Shown here: one piece after another, positions 26,201 to 44,800 of the stretch
Position numbering within the stretch: the first letter of the stretch is position 1
Layout of the letters: each line of letters starts with the position of its first letter
Assembly (NCBI GenBank): GCA_964020085.1
Contig: OZ026598.1
Coordinates: forward strand, 25,981,097-26,045,096
Reading direction: 5' to 3'
Source: Micromussa lordhowensis
Taxonomy: Eukaryota > Cnidaria > Anthozoa > Scleractinia > Lobophylliidae
DNA length: 64,000 nt
Program-made: the position numbers and the translations under genes
The notes under the pieces: generated by a model
What the model was told of the DNA's origin: nothing
Database searches by the model: none
The model's input: the letters and a program-made list of their open reading frames with translations, nothing else

Positions 26201-29200
26201 CACTGAGCGGCGTTCCCCACGACAGGCTCGACATCTGGCATTTATTTCCGAGTTCACGACTGACATCCGTCATATCGAGGGACAAGCTAACTGCGCTGCG
26301 GACGCACTCTCGCGCACCGTTTATGTCCTTGAAGACCAATCATCGCTCGAACTCGAAGCTTTTGCTGCAGCTCAAATCCACGATGAGGAGCTTCAACAGC
26401 TATCTACCTCTACCACTTCATTACGCCTGGAACACGTTCCCCTCCTGAACTCAAACAATACCATCCTTTGTGACGTTTCTCAAGGCCATCCCCGACCTCT
26501 GGTTCCCTCGACGATGCGCCGTGACATTTTCAACAACCTACATTCATTGTCCCACCCTGGCATTAAAGCTTCGCGTCACCTGGTAGCTCAACGGTATGTC
26601 TGGCCGAACATGAAACGAGACATCGCCAACTGGACCCGAACTTGTCACGACTGCCAACAATCCAAGATTCAGCGACACATCAAGTCCCCGATCCAGAGTT
26701 TTCCCGCACCTGATTCTCGCTTTGACAGCATCCATATTGATATCGTTGGTCCTTTGCCCCCTTCAAAGGGCTACACATACCTGTTCACATGCATCGATCG
26801 GTATACGCGTTGGCCCGAAGCGATACCAATGACTGACGCTACTGCTGAATCCTGTGCCTCCGCCTTGTTGTCGGGTTGGATTTCCCGCTTTGGTGTTCCG
26901 GCCACAATCACCTCGGATCGAGGACGGCAGTTCGAGTCTGCGCTTTGGAATTCACTCATGAATCTCCTTGGTACAACACGCAATCGCACAACTTCGTACC
27001 ACCCCCAGGCAAATGGGATGGTCGAACGGTTCCACAGGCACTTGAAAGGTGGACTAAAAGCGAGGCTGGTTGGAAGTAACTGGGTCGATGAGCTACCTAT
27101 TGTACTTCTTGGTATCAGAGCGACTCTCAAGGAAGGCCTGTCGTGCTCTTCGGCTGAATTGGTCTATGGAACAACACTCCGTCTACCAGGAGACTTCTTC
27201 TCCGACCCGGTCTTCGTGGACCCTTCCTCGTTCATATCAAGATTGCGTCAATCAATGCAGAGTCAACAGTTCGTCCCTACACAGTGGCACGGTTCACCTA
27301 ATACTTACCTTCCCCCTGACCTCCACTCTGCCAGTCATGTCTACGTCCGACGCGATGCCCACAAGCCACCACTCACCCGACCCTACACTGGCCCATTCCG
27401 GGTGCTCCGCAGATCAGACAAACATTTCACCTTGGAAGTCAATGGGAAACCGGAAGAAATCACTGTTGACCGCTTGAAACCTGCTAAATTGGAGAGCGAT
27501 CAAATTCCTCTGACCAGCAACTCGCCGACGCCACCCCCACATCAATCTCAAATCAATCACCCCACTTCAACCCACGCAGGCCGTACCATCCGTCGACCTG
27601 CTTACCTCGACGATTACGTCACCGACTGGTAGGGGGGTACTGTGGCGTCCCAAGACTGTTGTGTGACATTAGTTATGTGACATTAGTTCCAAGACCCCCT
27701 TAGAGGGGGCTTCCTTTATTACATGTATTGCATGATTTCTGAGAACACACGTGTACTGCTCTACGCGAGCGAGAAAGAGTTCGAAGTAAAGTCTATGTTG
27801 TTGCGTTATATTAGTGTACTCTTTTTGGCACTAAAATACCTTTGTTAACACGCTTTAGTCACAGATTTCTTACAAGAGCTATTCTTTTAAAAGAAATTTG
27901 TTACAAATGTTGTGCCAGTGGTAAAATGGTAAACACTGACAGTATCAATCCAGGGGATTAAAACAGTGAGATGGCTCATTAGTGCCAATACCAGAACTCC
28001 ATTTTCTGCAGTAATGTGTACCTAGGAGCACTGCTTCTCCCCCTGGCCCGGGTTGTTTGAAATCTGGATAACGGTATCTACCAGATAAATCACTATCCAG
28101 CAGATAGCGATTTATCCAGTGGATAACGTTGTCCAGCCTTCGAACAGACGAGGCCTGGACGGGATCCAGGTCAATATCTAAGGTTACCTCTTGCATTTTC
28201 TCAGGTTTTCCAATCATCCTGATAGCCATTATACTACAGACCCTGGTTGTAATTAGTTAAGGTACAGTGACTAACAATAATCCAGGATTGGGCACGGTAA
28301 GTGGTCCATCAAAAACCACGGGTCTGAATTTTTCTGGAATGCATAGATCTAAGTCTCCTGTTATTAGATGTTATGTGCATCTCATGGTCTTGATTTTTTC
28401 ACACAGCTGTCTCAGAGTCTCTATAGATGTCCCAATTTGTTTGTTTGGTTTTATAAGTGACCTCTGAACATCTTAGAGGCTGAACGTCTTGTGCTTGCAT
28501 TTTTAATATACACTTTAAAGTCTCAGGCTTGCAAGTAAAACAGTCAAGATGTCTTACGCTCACAAAGAAAAACATTAAGTCTTGTTTCTCCTTTACAGAA
28601 AGTCTTGAATTAACCATTCACTACCCCCTTAGATTACTAAAACCTCAATGAGGACTCTTTTAATATCCTTGAGTACTCTTCAATGCCATTGAAGTGTTTT
28701 AATAGGACTTTTAATTGACATTAATTTTGTCAAAGTCAAAAAAGTGAGAGACAAAATATATAAAGAGAAAATATTGCCAAGAAGTTAAAAAACTGACACT
28801 CGTGTTAATCCGGCATCGGCTTAGTCCAGCTTTGAACAACTGGGTTCTGGGTGGAGAGTGACTTTAAGGGTGAGGATTCTTGAACAAAAAATAAAACCTA
28901 TTGATGACGCCAGTCACAGCATGAGCTTAGACTTCTTGATCCAGTACCTAATCCACTTACGTTATACACCACACCTCATGGATTAAACCAGATGTAACTA
29001 AGAAACAAAAACAAAGCAGGCTCATTAGCAAGCTCAGCTCGCTTTTCTCTCCCGAACATCTTAAAAATTACGGCAAGTATTTGTTTTCTAGATGTGAAAC
29101 TTCAGCTGGTCATTAGATCTCTTTTCAGCTGAATTTTAATTAGCATGCAGCAGGCTATTCGTTTAGTACTAGTTCAGCAATTTAAAAGCACTTTAAACTC

Positions 29201-32200
29201 ATTGGTAAGGTAAGTATATATTAATCCCAGAATAAATAAGAAGCTCTAGAGCTTAGAACTGAGCCTGAAAGGTTCAATGTGATAAAAAACTTGTCAGAAT
29301 ACTTGAATGAGAACACTTGAGTGTTCTTTGGGGTAACCAGAGAGCAATTCAGGCTCAACCCTTATCTTTTGCCCCTTCAACCCTGATTAAGACCTGCCTG
29401 AAGAAAGTAACTGGAAAGTTAAACGAGCTTCAAAACAAGGTTTTAAAATTTGACTGCTATTTTCCTCAAAAAAAGAAAATTTTGTCAGTCTCAGTGGCAA
29501 GTAGTCAATGTGTTATAAAACCAGTTGCATGTCTACAGCCAGAATGATGTCTTGTCTTTCAGATCTCAACTCAGTTTTTACTGCAAACATTTACCATCAT
29601 TTTGGATTTCAATGAAACAATTCCAAAAGCACACACAGTATAAGAACTACATTACTTAGCATACAGTACCAGCTGAAGGAAACTTAGAACTGAGGAAGTG
29701 GTTGTTACCTTGGGGAGGGGCATATTCTACATGGTTTTTGGTGGTGGCGTGTGGTGCCTTGAAACTGTTAATGTATCCTATTTCAGACCAAAATCTGTGA
29801 TTTTCCATACCCTATCTCAGAACTGAGAGAAAATTGATACCTCATTTCAGACCTCTAAAATAAGCACACAACTCATGATCGCAGCTAACCAGAAACTACA
29901 CCGTTTACATTGAATGTAAACATTTGAGAAGGGCTACAAATTTGTCAATGTTGACGCAGAATACATGTAAATAGTTCCCAATTGAAAACAAAATACCCAG
30001 TGCCAAGCCAGAGTGAAAAACAAAGTTACTCAATTTTCAGACCAAAATGGTCACGATATATACCCTTTTTCAGACCAAAACCACTTAAAAACAGATCCTT
30101 TATAGCCTATTTAAGGGAGTACCCCCTATTTTCCTAAGTCTCAAAAATTATCTGCTACTGATATCCTCAAACTAACATAACATGTTTAATACATTTTCAA
30201 AATGCAATGTACAATGTATCACACAGCATAAGCATTACATGTATTTTGCACTGAAAACAATCAAGGCTTTCTGAATATATAACTTAGGAAGCTTAAAGTG
30301 AGTTTAATCATATCTTTTGTATCATTTGGTGATGCTTGATTAAAAGTGTACCAAAACAAATTTAATTTATTGACAAAAACTTAGAACCTGGAGAAAAAGT
30401 GCTATCAATGCTAAAACTAGCCTTTAAGCTTGACCCCTAGGGATTTCAATATTAGTTTACTTCATAAGTCACACATGTTTTAAGGTTTTCAATCTCCTCT
30501 CTCCGATTATCAAATCAAAATTTAAGTTTACACTCTCACCTGGTAAAAACATTTTTTTAGAATAAGTCCCCCCTCATTCTCTCACCCCTTGCAATCCCTG
30601 CCATCTGGAACTCAAATTAAATTTCTCTTGGATGTATTTTTAAGTTATTTACTAATAGCTATCTCAAACCCTCGCCATCATAACCTTTAGAGTTCATTGT
30701 AGGGTTCAACTGCAGAATGATCTCTTAGATAGATCTAGCATAAAATTAAAAATATTGATCTTTACAAGAAAGTAATTTGATGACAACAGACCATTACAGA
30801 ATAACAACTGACACTTCTAATCACATCTTTGAGGGTTCAAATAAAGCTTTTACCACACTCAAAGGGTTAAATTCCAATAATTTCTCCCACAAGGATTTTC
30901 CCAAGGGATAATTTTATGCTTTGAGATACGAGAATTCCTCCTTTGGATTTACCTCTGTTTTTCAAGTACTATTTACATGTAGATTGGAGATGTCACCCCT
31001 CCCTCATTCAGGGATAGGAAGGATTGGATGAATCCAACTGAAGCCGAAACATTGGAGATTAACAGATTTGGACAAAATTTGAAGCAGATCGGCAGATTCA
31101 ACCCCTCCCCTTGACAAACACACAAGAATCTGTAAGAGAAATCCCAGTGCATGAGAATATTAAAATTAAAACTATTGGACAAAAATGGACCAAGTTGTGG
31201 AATTTCTTTGAGCCCATAGAAAATAAACTGTTTTTTAGAACAAATGACACTATGCATAAGATTAGCCATTGATAGCATGCACAAAAATAACCTTAAAAAA
31301 ATGTAAGTTCATGTTTATTTAGCAGTAGAGCTGCATAATAATTGAGATTATGTTATGTCGCCCGGCAAAACAGTCCAAGCATTAAATAATACTTTAAGCT
31401 ATTATCCCTAACCAATACAGGTTCTAAAAATTCACACAATTTTACTTAAAAACTCCCTACAAACACCTACCAAGGTCAACCCGGCTATTTGGGCAACAGT
31501 CTAATTGGTTAACAATGACCTCACCGCAAATTTGCTTTTGCTCATCCGCGAACACTGTATTTAAGGGCCCTAAAAATATACTGAGACTAAAATTACTCCA
31601 TAATAGAGTTCAATTTACATGCTTTTGCGATTATGCACGATTTGTCAACAAATAGTTTGGTCCTGTATCCAACCGTGTAATGATCACGAAGAAGCCCGCT
31701 GCTTGCTTCAAGAGAGATATTAGCGATAACATATGAATTCGGAAACCCAACAATGGCTCGCAATGACATTTCAACTTGAGACTTCTTTTCAATCGTTCGT
31801 TTCGTTCTCTCCACGTGGCTCTAATTGCTTCCACCGGCTCAACGTTTAGTAGACCGTTCTCACGCAATTGAGTTGTCACACAAAAATGTGCTTCGCCTGA
31901 TAACCCCTATTCTCGACAAAACCGCGATAGCATTATTGTGGTGTTAATCACACTTGTCACAAACGCTTTGCGGCTTCATCGTGGGAAAATATTTAGTCAA
32001 TTGTATAACCCTCTCGAGTCCACTCACACTTCCTGGCCTCGGGGCAACTCATTATACTGGAGCTGTCAAAACGCGTCGCGGAGTATTGTCAAAGCAAAGA
32101 GCCATTATTCTACTGCACAATTGCCCTCAGGAAATCGCGACAAAACCGCCGTGTAATGAGAGAGAATCAAACAATTCGGCACTTTTCGGCAAGCCCTTTT

Positions 32201-33008
32201 GCACACGATTCAAAAACGTGCGACAAACGGACCGCAACACAGGCACAACGCTGAGACTGCTTGAGACAGAGGTGGATACATTTTATCAACCTCTTAATAC
32301 GAACGTAAACACCTCCAAACTCCGACCTCCAACGTTGATGTGTTTGTAAACCGAGAGTATTGTTACCAACGTGTGGTTGTATAGAGAGCTTATTATGGCA
32401 TCCACGGCGGTTAAAACTTCAACAAAAACACGTTTTCTGAGCAATTATCTTCGACCGCGAAGCATTGTCGCTTGCACAGACTGAGCAAACCTGAGCCGTG
32501 AATTCTTTCGTGTTAGCGCAAACAAGATTAAAAACACCAATCTGTTTTTCTGTTTACTTACATCATATTTAGAATTTCGCCCTGAAACCATGGCTTTGGA
32601 AGTCTGGAACTCGGGGTCACAGGACTTTGAATAATAGCAGGAGTTGGTGGACGAGTGTCACAAGAACTTGGGGGCTGCGGACCGGAAATCAATCAGTTAG
32701 TTCTTTGAATTAACCGTTGTATTCATCTAGTTCAAAATTCAATTAAACCTTACGATGCGTTATGGGGTCACATAATTTGTTTTCGATGTCACGAATTGTT
32801 TAGAAATCTGACCGCCAACAAGAAAACAACCATATTCACTTAGAAATGTGAAATCACTTCCAAAATGGCGGCTTTCAAAAACACGATTTCGCTGTCTTTC
32901 TAATTGAAATGACTGCGAGCTACTTACTCTGTTGTCGCTAGCGTTGGTTGAATTGTTGCTCTCCTTCCCTTTTTCGCTTTTCTTGCTTTTAGATTTAGAT
33001 TTAGTCAT
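8292..33008 (-). CDS. SUPT3H: SUPT3H (SPT3 homologue), SAGA histone-fold subunit
   Basis: Eleven minus-strand coding exons join in phase: 33008-32928, 32674-32562, 21949-21865, 21125-21039, 20870-20768, 14189-14121, 13162-13101, 11810-11735, 10764-10649, 9743-9450, 8402-8292 (about 399 codons). Motifs in order match human SUPT3H: the histone fold ([38 protein letters not shown]), a second basic segment (KRLIKYL), [47 protein letters not shown], and [15 protein letters not shown] near the C-terminus. SPT3 is a nuclear SAGA/STAGA coactivator subunit that contacts TBP. Exon 10 carries a Ser/Thr/Pro-rich insert not present in human. The start could instead be the in-frame ATG at 33038. The last exon is not found: after exon 11 the donor GTAAGT at 8291 leads to a candidate acceptor whose first codon is a stop. 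A possible extra 108-nt exon lies at 23111-23004. Confidence 0.93.
8594..8830 (-). mobile_element. tRNA-Thr-like SINE, copy 1
   Basis: A 72-nt tRNA-like head lies at 8795-8724 (minus), with an A-box-like TAGCTCAGTTGG, a perfect B box GGTTCGAATCC (8744-8734) and GGT in the anticodon position. The anticodon stem is imperfect and position 33 is C rather than T, so it is probably not a working tRNA. It is joined to a conserved downstream body (ACTGCGAGGATCATTC, ATATATGAATTATTTCATAT) repeated in the two copies that follow. Confidence 0.7.
8845..9000 (-). mobile_element. tRNA-Thr-like SINE, copy 2 (truncated)
   Basis: The body at 8850-8985 repeats that of copy 1 almost base for base (TATATATGAAATAATTCATA, GATCCTCGCAGTGAA, GAAGAAGCCTG). 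It breaks off inside the tRNA head at about 8990, where it abuts copy 3 in the opposite orientation. Confidence 0.7.
9001..9155 (+). mobile_element. tRNA-Thr-like SINE, copy 3 (inverted)
   Basis: A tRNA-like head at 9005-9076 (plus) with B box GGTTCGAATCC is followed by the shared body to about 9150. It forms a head-to-head inverted junction with copy 2, in SUPT3H intron 10. Confidence 0.7.
9210..9391. mobile_element. Fold-back MITE (ATAGGCCATTTC-ended)
   Basis: The left end AATAGGCCATTTCCGAGT pairs with the right end ACTCAGAAATGGCCTATT. An inner pair, GTCTTCATGCAAAACC and its complement, continues the hairpin. About 182 bp, non-coding, in SUPT3H intron 10. Confidence 0.8.
9776..9840. repeat. 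About 23-bp tandem repeat
   Basis: Two and a half imperfect copies of TTTAAGCTACCCTACATTGA-like units lie just upstream (in gene direction) of SUPT3H exon 10. Confidence 0.6.
10808..11126. mobile_element. MITE, AAGGTGGCTC family, copy 1
   Basis: It runs from AAAGTGGCCCTGAACCC to GTTTTGAGTCACCTT, with internal blocks (GCCAAAAGTTGC, CCAATGATTGGGCAGTTTTT, ACCATGATTGTAGCAT) that recur in the inverted pair at 61055-61710. Terminal inverted repeats are about 11 bp, degenerate in this copy. It lies in SUPT3H intron 8. Confidence 0.75.
11931..12077. mobile_element. Fold-back MITE
   Basis: TGTTCACATACATTGTAGCC and CTCATCTAAA at the left are mirrored by TTTAGATGAGGCTATGTAAACA at the right. GAGGGTTGGGA and TCCCAACCCTC form inner pairs. 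It is one of several hairpin elements in SUPT3H intron 7. Confidence 0.75.
12223..13040. mobile_element. 0.8-kb palindromic element made of TCGGTCGATA-type words
   Basis: The ends AATATCTGGATCATGTTTAC and its inverted match (GTAAACATGATCC, then AAATATCTT) give terminal inverted repeats of at least 20 bp. Between them lie dozens of degenerate 10-11 bp words. The left half uses mainly the orientation GTCGGTCGATA (TCGGTTGATA, TCGGTGAAC), and the right half the complement TATCGACCGAC, so the whole unit is mirrored about a centre near 12630. Several words contain ATCGAT or TCGA cores. Short frames rich in DRYIGR and STDYRPT arise from the repeat itself. No transposase is present. It sits in SUPT3H intron 7. 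Confidence 0.75.
13838..13930. repeat. Dispersed repeat fragment shared with 63448-63560
   Basis: GGGCTGTCATTAAGTTT followed about 70 bp on by AACAACAGGCAA also occurs near 63452-63560 with the same spacing. This indicates a dispersed repeat of unknown class. Confidence 0.5.
14460..15250 (+). repeat. About 215-bp tandem monomers upstream of the LINE
   Basis: The block CCTGTCAAAAATTAAATGAA recurs at about 14649, 14863 and 15085 (spacing 214 and 222 bp). Each is followed by CGGCGCATCGTAAGACTTCG and, further on, ATTGTGCCAAATAGAACCGG and GCCGTGAAATTTCA. About three and a half copies end about 90 bp before the LINE start codon. Such monomers directly upstream of a LINE frame resemble promoter monomers of mouse-type L1 5' UTRs; a promoter role here is inference. 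Confidence 0.75.
15339..19075 (+). pseudogene. L1/Tx1-like LINE ORF2 with two frameshifts
   Basis: Three successive frames, 15339-16505, about 16500-17613 and 17585-19075, read as one protein in order. First is an AP-type endonuclease ([15 protein letters not shown] with E45; GDWN with D150; SRIDFF with D212; PDHQ with D236 and H237). Next is reverse transcriptase ([13 protein letters not shown] near 17160; [18 protein letters not shown] at 17467-17478). Last is a C-terminal domain with a CxxC-H-C zinc-like motif (about 18763-18812). The frame breaks first in a T run at about 16494-16502 and again at about 17585, each a small indel, so this copy cannot make a full protein as sequenced. No ORF1 is seen upstream. 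It lies in SUPT3H intron 5, opposite in strand to the gene. Assignment to the L1/Tx1 group is by motif style only. Confidence 0.9.
19076..19400 (+). mobile_element. LINE 3' UTR and A/T-rich tail
   Basis: About 260 bp of AT-rich untranslated sequence follows the last LINE stop. It ends in an (AT)n and A-rich run (19350-19400), consistent with a reverse-transcribed 3' tail. Confidence 0.65.
19426..19530. repeat. 21-bp tandem repeat with TCTCGCGAGA palindrome
   Basis: About five copies of a 21-bp unit, each with the self-complementary word TCTCGCGAGA followed by AACGAGACTCG. The period is a multiple of three, so an open minus-strand frame with a repeated RRVSFLA word appears, but nothing suggests it is translated. 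Confidence 0.85.
23004..23111 (-). CDS. SUPT3H: Candidate 108-nt cassette exon of SUPT3H
   Basis: Between SUPT3H exons 2 and 3 lies an open 108-nt minus-strand segment with a TTGCTGTTGCAG acceptor and a GTGGGC donor. Its entry and exit phases both match the flanking junctions, so inclusion keeps the frame and adds 36 residues (containing [14 protein letters not shown]). It would split the first histone-fold helix, and human SUPT3H has nothing similar that I recall. It could be an alternative exon or a coincidence. Confidence 0.35.
23577..23771 (+). repeat. 5' LTR of Gypsy element
   Basis: 195 bp from TGTGGCGTCCC to GGCACTAAA, identical by eye to the 3' LTR at 27641-27835. It is followed after one base by TGGTGACCCCGACGTG, a tRNA primer-binding-site-like sequence. 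A short ATAC flank at both ends is a possible target-site duplication. Confidence 0.9.
23794..24549 (+). CDS. gag: Gypsy Gag polyprotein
   Basis: 251 residues, starting at the first ATG after the primer-binding site. The N-terminal half has the capsid-like pattern of metazoan Gypsy Gags ([20 protein letters not shown] near residue 14, typical of retrotransposon capsid N-domains). The C-terminus has a Cys/His cluster ([14 protein letters not shown]) that probably serves as a nucleic-acid-binding knuckle. It would form the particle that packages element RNA in the cytoplasm. The stop codon overlaps the pol ATG in an ATGA quartet. No break was seen. Confidence 0.9.
   Translation: MPDEAITTNAVSLKLPDFWPSDPELWFAQAEALFTAQNITQEKTKFAHVVRVLPAQYASEVRDIILRPPEEPYTAIKEELQKRVCPTKRQQLHQLLHVEDLGDRKPSQLLRHMLKLRGGTAAESDKDEIFRELFLQKLPVTVRTALAIHKTTSLSDIAEIADNMVEVQGPQGQISASEIQQRENSEIAAVHTELQKIWRVLQSQQKPSLDERQRGSTPDVCWYHERFGSKATKCREPCKFLQQSGNSKASR
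24546..27632 (+). CDS. pol: Gypsy Pol polyprotein (PR-RT-RNaseH-IN)
   Basis: 1028 residues in one open frame. Domains in order: an aspartic protease with DTGA at residue 27; reverse transcriptase with KIDL (D267) and YLDD (about 327-330); RNase H with TTDAS (D475) and TDHKPL; integrase with an HHCC zinc finger (HPGIKASRH from 670, CHDC at about 700); a DDE core with D732, D791 and E827 (DX58DX35E spacing); and a GPFRVL/VDRLKP module near the C-terminus. The start overlaps the gag stop by four bases (ATGA), so pol is probably made by stop-restart or a frameshift. Base composition is more GC-rich than the surrounding intron. All catalytic residues that I can locate are present, so the copy may still be active. 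Confidence 0.95.
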   Translation: MNVAHSTGTSRLLRLLDKNSKQQFLIDTGAEVSVVPAGRSDRWIKGDVTLRAANNSFINTYGYKQFTLDFGLPRPLTWRFLVADVTQPIIGADFLLQHKLLVDLDQKRLIDTMNGTRIIAEPSTNQSPCLNNISTPPSSADPFAHLLEEFPSLTTPCTSDTPVKHGVSHHIVTEGRPVFARPRRMSPEKLTVAKTEFNKLLDMGIIRPSASTWASPLHMVPKGNGEWRPCGDYRRLNDITTADRYPIPHIQDFASHLAGSTIFSKIDLVRAYHQIPMHEADIAKTAIITPFGLYEFCRMPFGLRNAAQTFQRFIDDVCRGLDFVFVYLDDILVASRSLEEHLQHLRALFQRLTDRGLVINPAKCLFGKAEVNFLSHTISAAGIRPHLTRVDAVRTFPVPRDKKSLHQFVGLINYYHRFVPRCAEILQPLHQALAAECFTWTVSCQKAFEEAKQTLSEAVMLVHPQPHAPTCITTDASNLAVGAVLEQFIDGQWMPISFFSKKLNHAELNYSAFDRELLAIYLSVRHFQYFVEGRTFHINTDHKPLTFALQSSTERRSPRQARHLAFISEFTTDIRHIEGQANCAADALSRTVYVLEDQSSLELEAFAAAQIHDEELQQLSTSTTSLRLEHVPLLNSNNTILCDVSQGHPRPLVPSTMRRDIFNNLHSLSHPGIKASRHLVAQRYVWPNMKRDIANWTRTCHDCQQSKIQRHIKSPIQSFPAPDSRFDSIHIDIVGPLPPSKGYTYLFTCIDRYTRWPEAIPMTDATAESCASALLSGWISRFGVPATITSDRGRQFESALWNSLMNLLGTTRNRTTSYHPQANGMVERFHRHLKGGLKARLVGSNWVDELPIVLLGIRATLKEGLSCSSAELVYGTTLRLPGDFFSDPVFVDPSSFISRLRQSMQSQQFVPTQWHGSPNTYLPPDLHSASHVYVRRDAHKPPLTRPYTGPFRVLRRSDKHFTLEVNGKPEEITVDRLKPAKLESDQIPLTSNSPTPPPHQSQINHPTSTHAGRTIRRPAYLDDYVTDW
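27641..27835 (+). repeat. 3' LTR of Gypsy element
   Basis: 195 bp, identical by eye to the 5' LTR, preceded by the purine tract AGGGGGGTAC. Confidence 0.9.
28038..28170. mobile_element. Short fold-back MITE
   Basis: CCCGGGTTGTTTGAAATCTG at the left and an inverted counterpart (CCAGCCTTCGAACAGACGAGGCC) at the right flank a hairpin with GGATAACG/CGTTGTCC and ATAAATCACTATC/GATAGCGATTTAT pairs. Its ends resemble those of the GGGCCGGGTTGTT family but the body is different. Confidence 0.65.
28171..32561. other. SUPT3H intron 2, gene-free part
   Basis: This stretch contains AT-rich intronic sequence. Between about 29710 and 30125 there are repeated TTTCAGACCAAAA words, which suggest an old dispersed repeat. 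I find no exon with matching splice sites and no full mobile element here. Confidence 0.5.
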
Positions 33009-41401
<8,393 letters not shown>

Positions 41402-41850
41402 TGGCAAAAATCTCGTAGAATCGTGTAGATGTGTACACAGGTCGAGTACCTTGTTGGCTATTTAAATTTAAATTTAAAAACCTGCTCTTAGATGCGGGCA
41501 GAATTCTCGAAATTACAGCTTAGTGGCTGTTTGTTTTAGAACATACATTTCAATATCAGTAGCTCTTGAACTTAACACTGACTAGAGCCATGTTAAAGTT
41601 TGCAATCGCTTTTAGAACTCGATTAGACCAAGTCTCAAAATTCACGCGTAAGTGCATCATTATTCAGATCGTTGAAAAGTATTGACAACGCACCCAATGT
41701 CATTCAAAATTGGGCTGTGGATTTTTTTTATTCGCAAATTCGGTTTCGCTTCTTATTTATTTATTGCTCGTGTGTCTCGCGAGGCTCTAGTGTTAGGCGC
41801 CACAAGAAGAGGCAAAATCACACATTGAAATAAAAATTATAATAAACTAA
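41402..41850 (+). other. RUNX 3' UTR
   Basis: AT-rich sequence after the RUNX stop with AATAAA at 41841-41846. The end is inferred from this signal. Confidence 0.5.
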
Positions 41851-44800
41851 GCATGGAAAAGTACCATAATATGGAAAGAGAGCTAAAGAATATAGTATTG
41901 ATATTTATATACATGTATTATTTGAAACCCTCGGAAAATATGTTTGAAGTGAAATGAAATTTCAAGTCTTATTGACATGCTGCGCGTGAGATGATGATTA
42001 AATTCTTAAACGCTACAACATATTTCTGTATCGTCATTGTTGTTATTATCACATTCTATTTATATGTGAAATTCATATATTTCTTCACTGAATTTCTTGT
42101 TGATCGTAAGTTGGCGTTATTTTTGTCCCCCAACTTTATTTTTGCAAGATTGGCCCGGTTTTCCCTCTGTTTTTTTTTTTTTTTTTGTTGTTTTTTGTTT
42201 TTTTCACTGAGTAGCTGAGTGGAAACGATCGAAATTCAGAAATTGAGACCGTTATCTAACTGACTTATTAAACGACTCGGTATAACCGTGCAACCGGACG
42301 AACAAAATTTATCATTATTAGGGACTTAATCAGTGCATTTCTTATTTTAGCGTTAAATAAATGATAAAATTAAGATCCAATAAACTTTTTACCTAAGAGA
42401 TAAACTCATTTTAGTAGCACGTATTATAAGAATTGAAAAGGAGGTCTGTAATTATATTCTGATTTTGTACAATGCACGTTTTATTGTTAGTGATTTTACT
42501 TGATTATTGTAATTAAAAATAAAAACAGAAATTAATGAACAGTTAAAATGCAGGTTCATAATAGCAATAACAATTTAGCCTTAGTTACCGCAGACGCCGC
42601 AACAACGGCGAATCAGTGGTTTTGCATTTAATAAACGACTGTAACACAATTTTAGATCCTTATTGTAAAATACATGAATAAACACTAATTTGTAAACTTA
42701 GTGGATCGAAATAAAACTATTTAAAAGAGTTCAAAGAGACGGTATGTTATATAAAAACAACCCAAGTGGTTAAGTAAGTAAAAGCATGAGTGATATTGAT
42801 GGTGTGATCTTTAAACGGAAGTTGTTTTCGACCGAAATGACTTATCACGCGATAGTTTCATTCAAGTGGAACTCTAAAGTCACGAACGTTTAATTATCAG
42901 CTTTAATAACTGGGAAAACGTTCAAACCGTTGTCATTAATTCTAGTAAGTCTTAGATTACTACTTAAAAGACTAAAAGCTTCATTCTCGATTTTATTCGT
43001 GAGTTCATTTAAGCTGTATTTACAGACGAAGCGACAAAGTTGCACTTGTGCCGTTAACAACACCAGTAAAGTTATGCAGTAAAATGTTTACTCTCCGATT
43101 AGATGAGAATTCTATAGCTATCTCTCGGTGTATAAGAAGATTTAAAGCTTGTTTAAGACGTGCGTGATCTTTGGTGTTAAATCTTAATCTCTCCGAGCAG
43201 GCAACACCGATCAAAACAAAGAAAGCTATTATTATGCGCTCTCAGCTGGGCGTCAAGCCATGTTAAATTGTTCGTTACGGGAGCACGGAAGTGTTGTTAT
43301 CTCTGACCTTGAAATTCGCGTGATTTAATATAAAACACACCGCCATTTCGACAAAAAGAACGCAATGTCGAAAATGCCAACTACATTCTAACATTGACCT
43401 TCTCCGGGTGGTATTAAAATAAGACGCTTATAAGTTACATGCGACTATTTTCGGGGTCTTCATTGTTGTCATTCCAAACGAAAGAGGAAAACAACTATTT
43501 CAACGCGACAAGAAAACGTGAGTTGGGTCTTAAAAGTTCGTGAACTTTCAAGAGTGTTGTGGTATGTTTGGAAGTGTTGAACAAGGACTTAACAGGATTC
43601 TGCATCTAAATTAACTTGCTTACGTAATAGTGACTTAACTCGAACTGGGAGATCACTTGTTATTCCTTTTTTTATTATTATTATCATATTTGTTATTTAA
43701 TATTATTCTTTTTTCGACAAATCTTTTCCGGAAATATATAACGTGTGTTAGCGTATTAAAGCGAGTTTCTGCCGGGACATGTCCAAACCCTCGCTGTCGG
43801 CAGTTTTTAATACTGGAGAATCGAGCGACGTAATAATGTTAGTGCGTGTTCCACCACGTGCCCTCCTTTTCAACACCAATCAAACCTTTTACAGACGGTC
43901 AATGAGCTTCGTTGTTTTGGTTGAAAACAAATCTGCTAAATTGCATTATGTATAGACTGGACAAGGGACAAATCAGCTTATGATTTTGTGGAAGATTTTA
44001 AGTACAAACCTAACCGCCAATTAAAAGATATAGGCAAATATAAATACTGAATGGTAACGGGGGGAGGGGCAGAATGCGAACAGGAGAGAGACAGAGGGAA
44101 GTTTTTGTCCCCTGTAGGTTTCTAAACTTAAAACCTCCAAAAACAAGAAGACTCTAAAGTCACGGATAGAATGCGTTACTTCAATAAATGAAAGTCTGAC
44201 AGGACGGCACAGGGGGAAATTTATCATCTAACAGTAGGGGGGATTTTATTCTCTACTTTCGCTGCAAGTATATCAAAGCTCACTCCCCCGGAGTAGAAGA
44301 AAAGTGGAACAAAATCGTGTTTGTTCAAAATCGGCGTACGTGCCTATAAACTTTCGTAAACAACCCCGCACTTGACACGAGAGACCAAGTGTCGCTTACC
44401 GACCTGGCAAAACTCGCCTCACCCCCTAGAGAAATGCCAATTACGCTATGTTTTCGAATAAAAGGCGTCGAATTAAGTTGTTTATAACTTTGCTAAGGAT
44501 TCCGGTCGTATTTCGACAAATTGCTCGCATTCTTTGCTAAAAGAAGCGCGGCACGCTTGGGCAACTTATCGAGGGTTGTTTTTTTAGTCCTGTAAAAAAT
44601 ATCTCCTTAATTCATTTCTGGTTGCAGAAATATCGCTAAAACAGCTTAAAACGTTAAAATAAATAGCGGAGTTTTTTATATAAGTGGCAAAAAACCAAAT
44701 AGCTTATAAGCCGTTCATTAAAAAGGTTTCGTCTTAATATTGTTCGTCCAAATTGTTCAGAGCTGAAAGGTCATTTCTTTATTTTTGACAAGTTCCGTTT

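Larger units (their letters stand above)
23577..27835 (+). mobile_element. Intact Ty3/Gypsy LTR retrotransposon
   Basis: The order is LTR, primer-binding site, gag, pol, a purine tract (AGGGGGG at 27631-27637) and LTR. Both LTRs are identical as read and both frames are open, which implies a very recent insertion. It lies in SUPT3H intron 2, on the opposite strand to the gene. Identity follows from the domain order protease, RT, RNase H, integrase. Confidence 0.95.
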
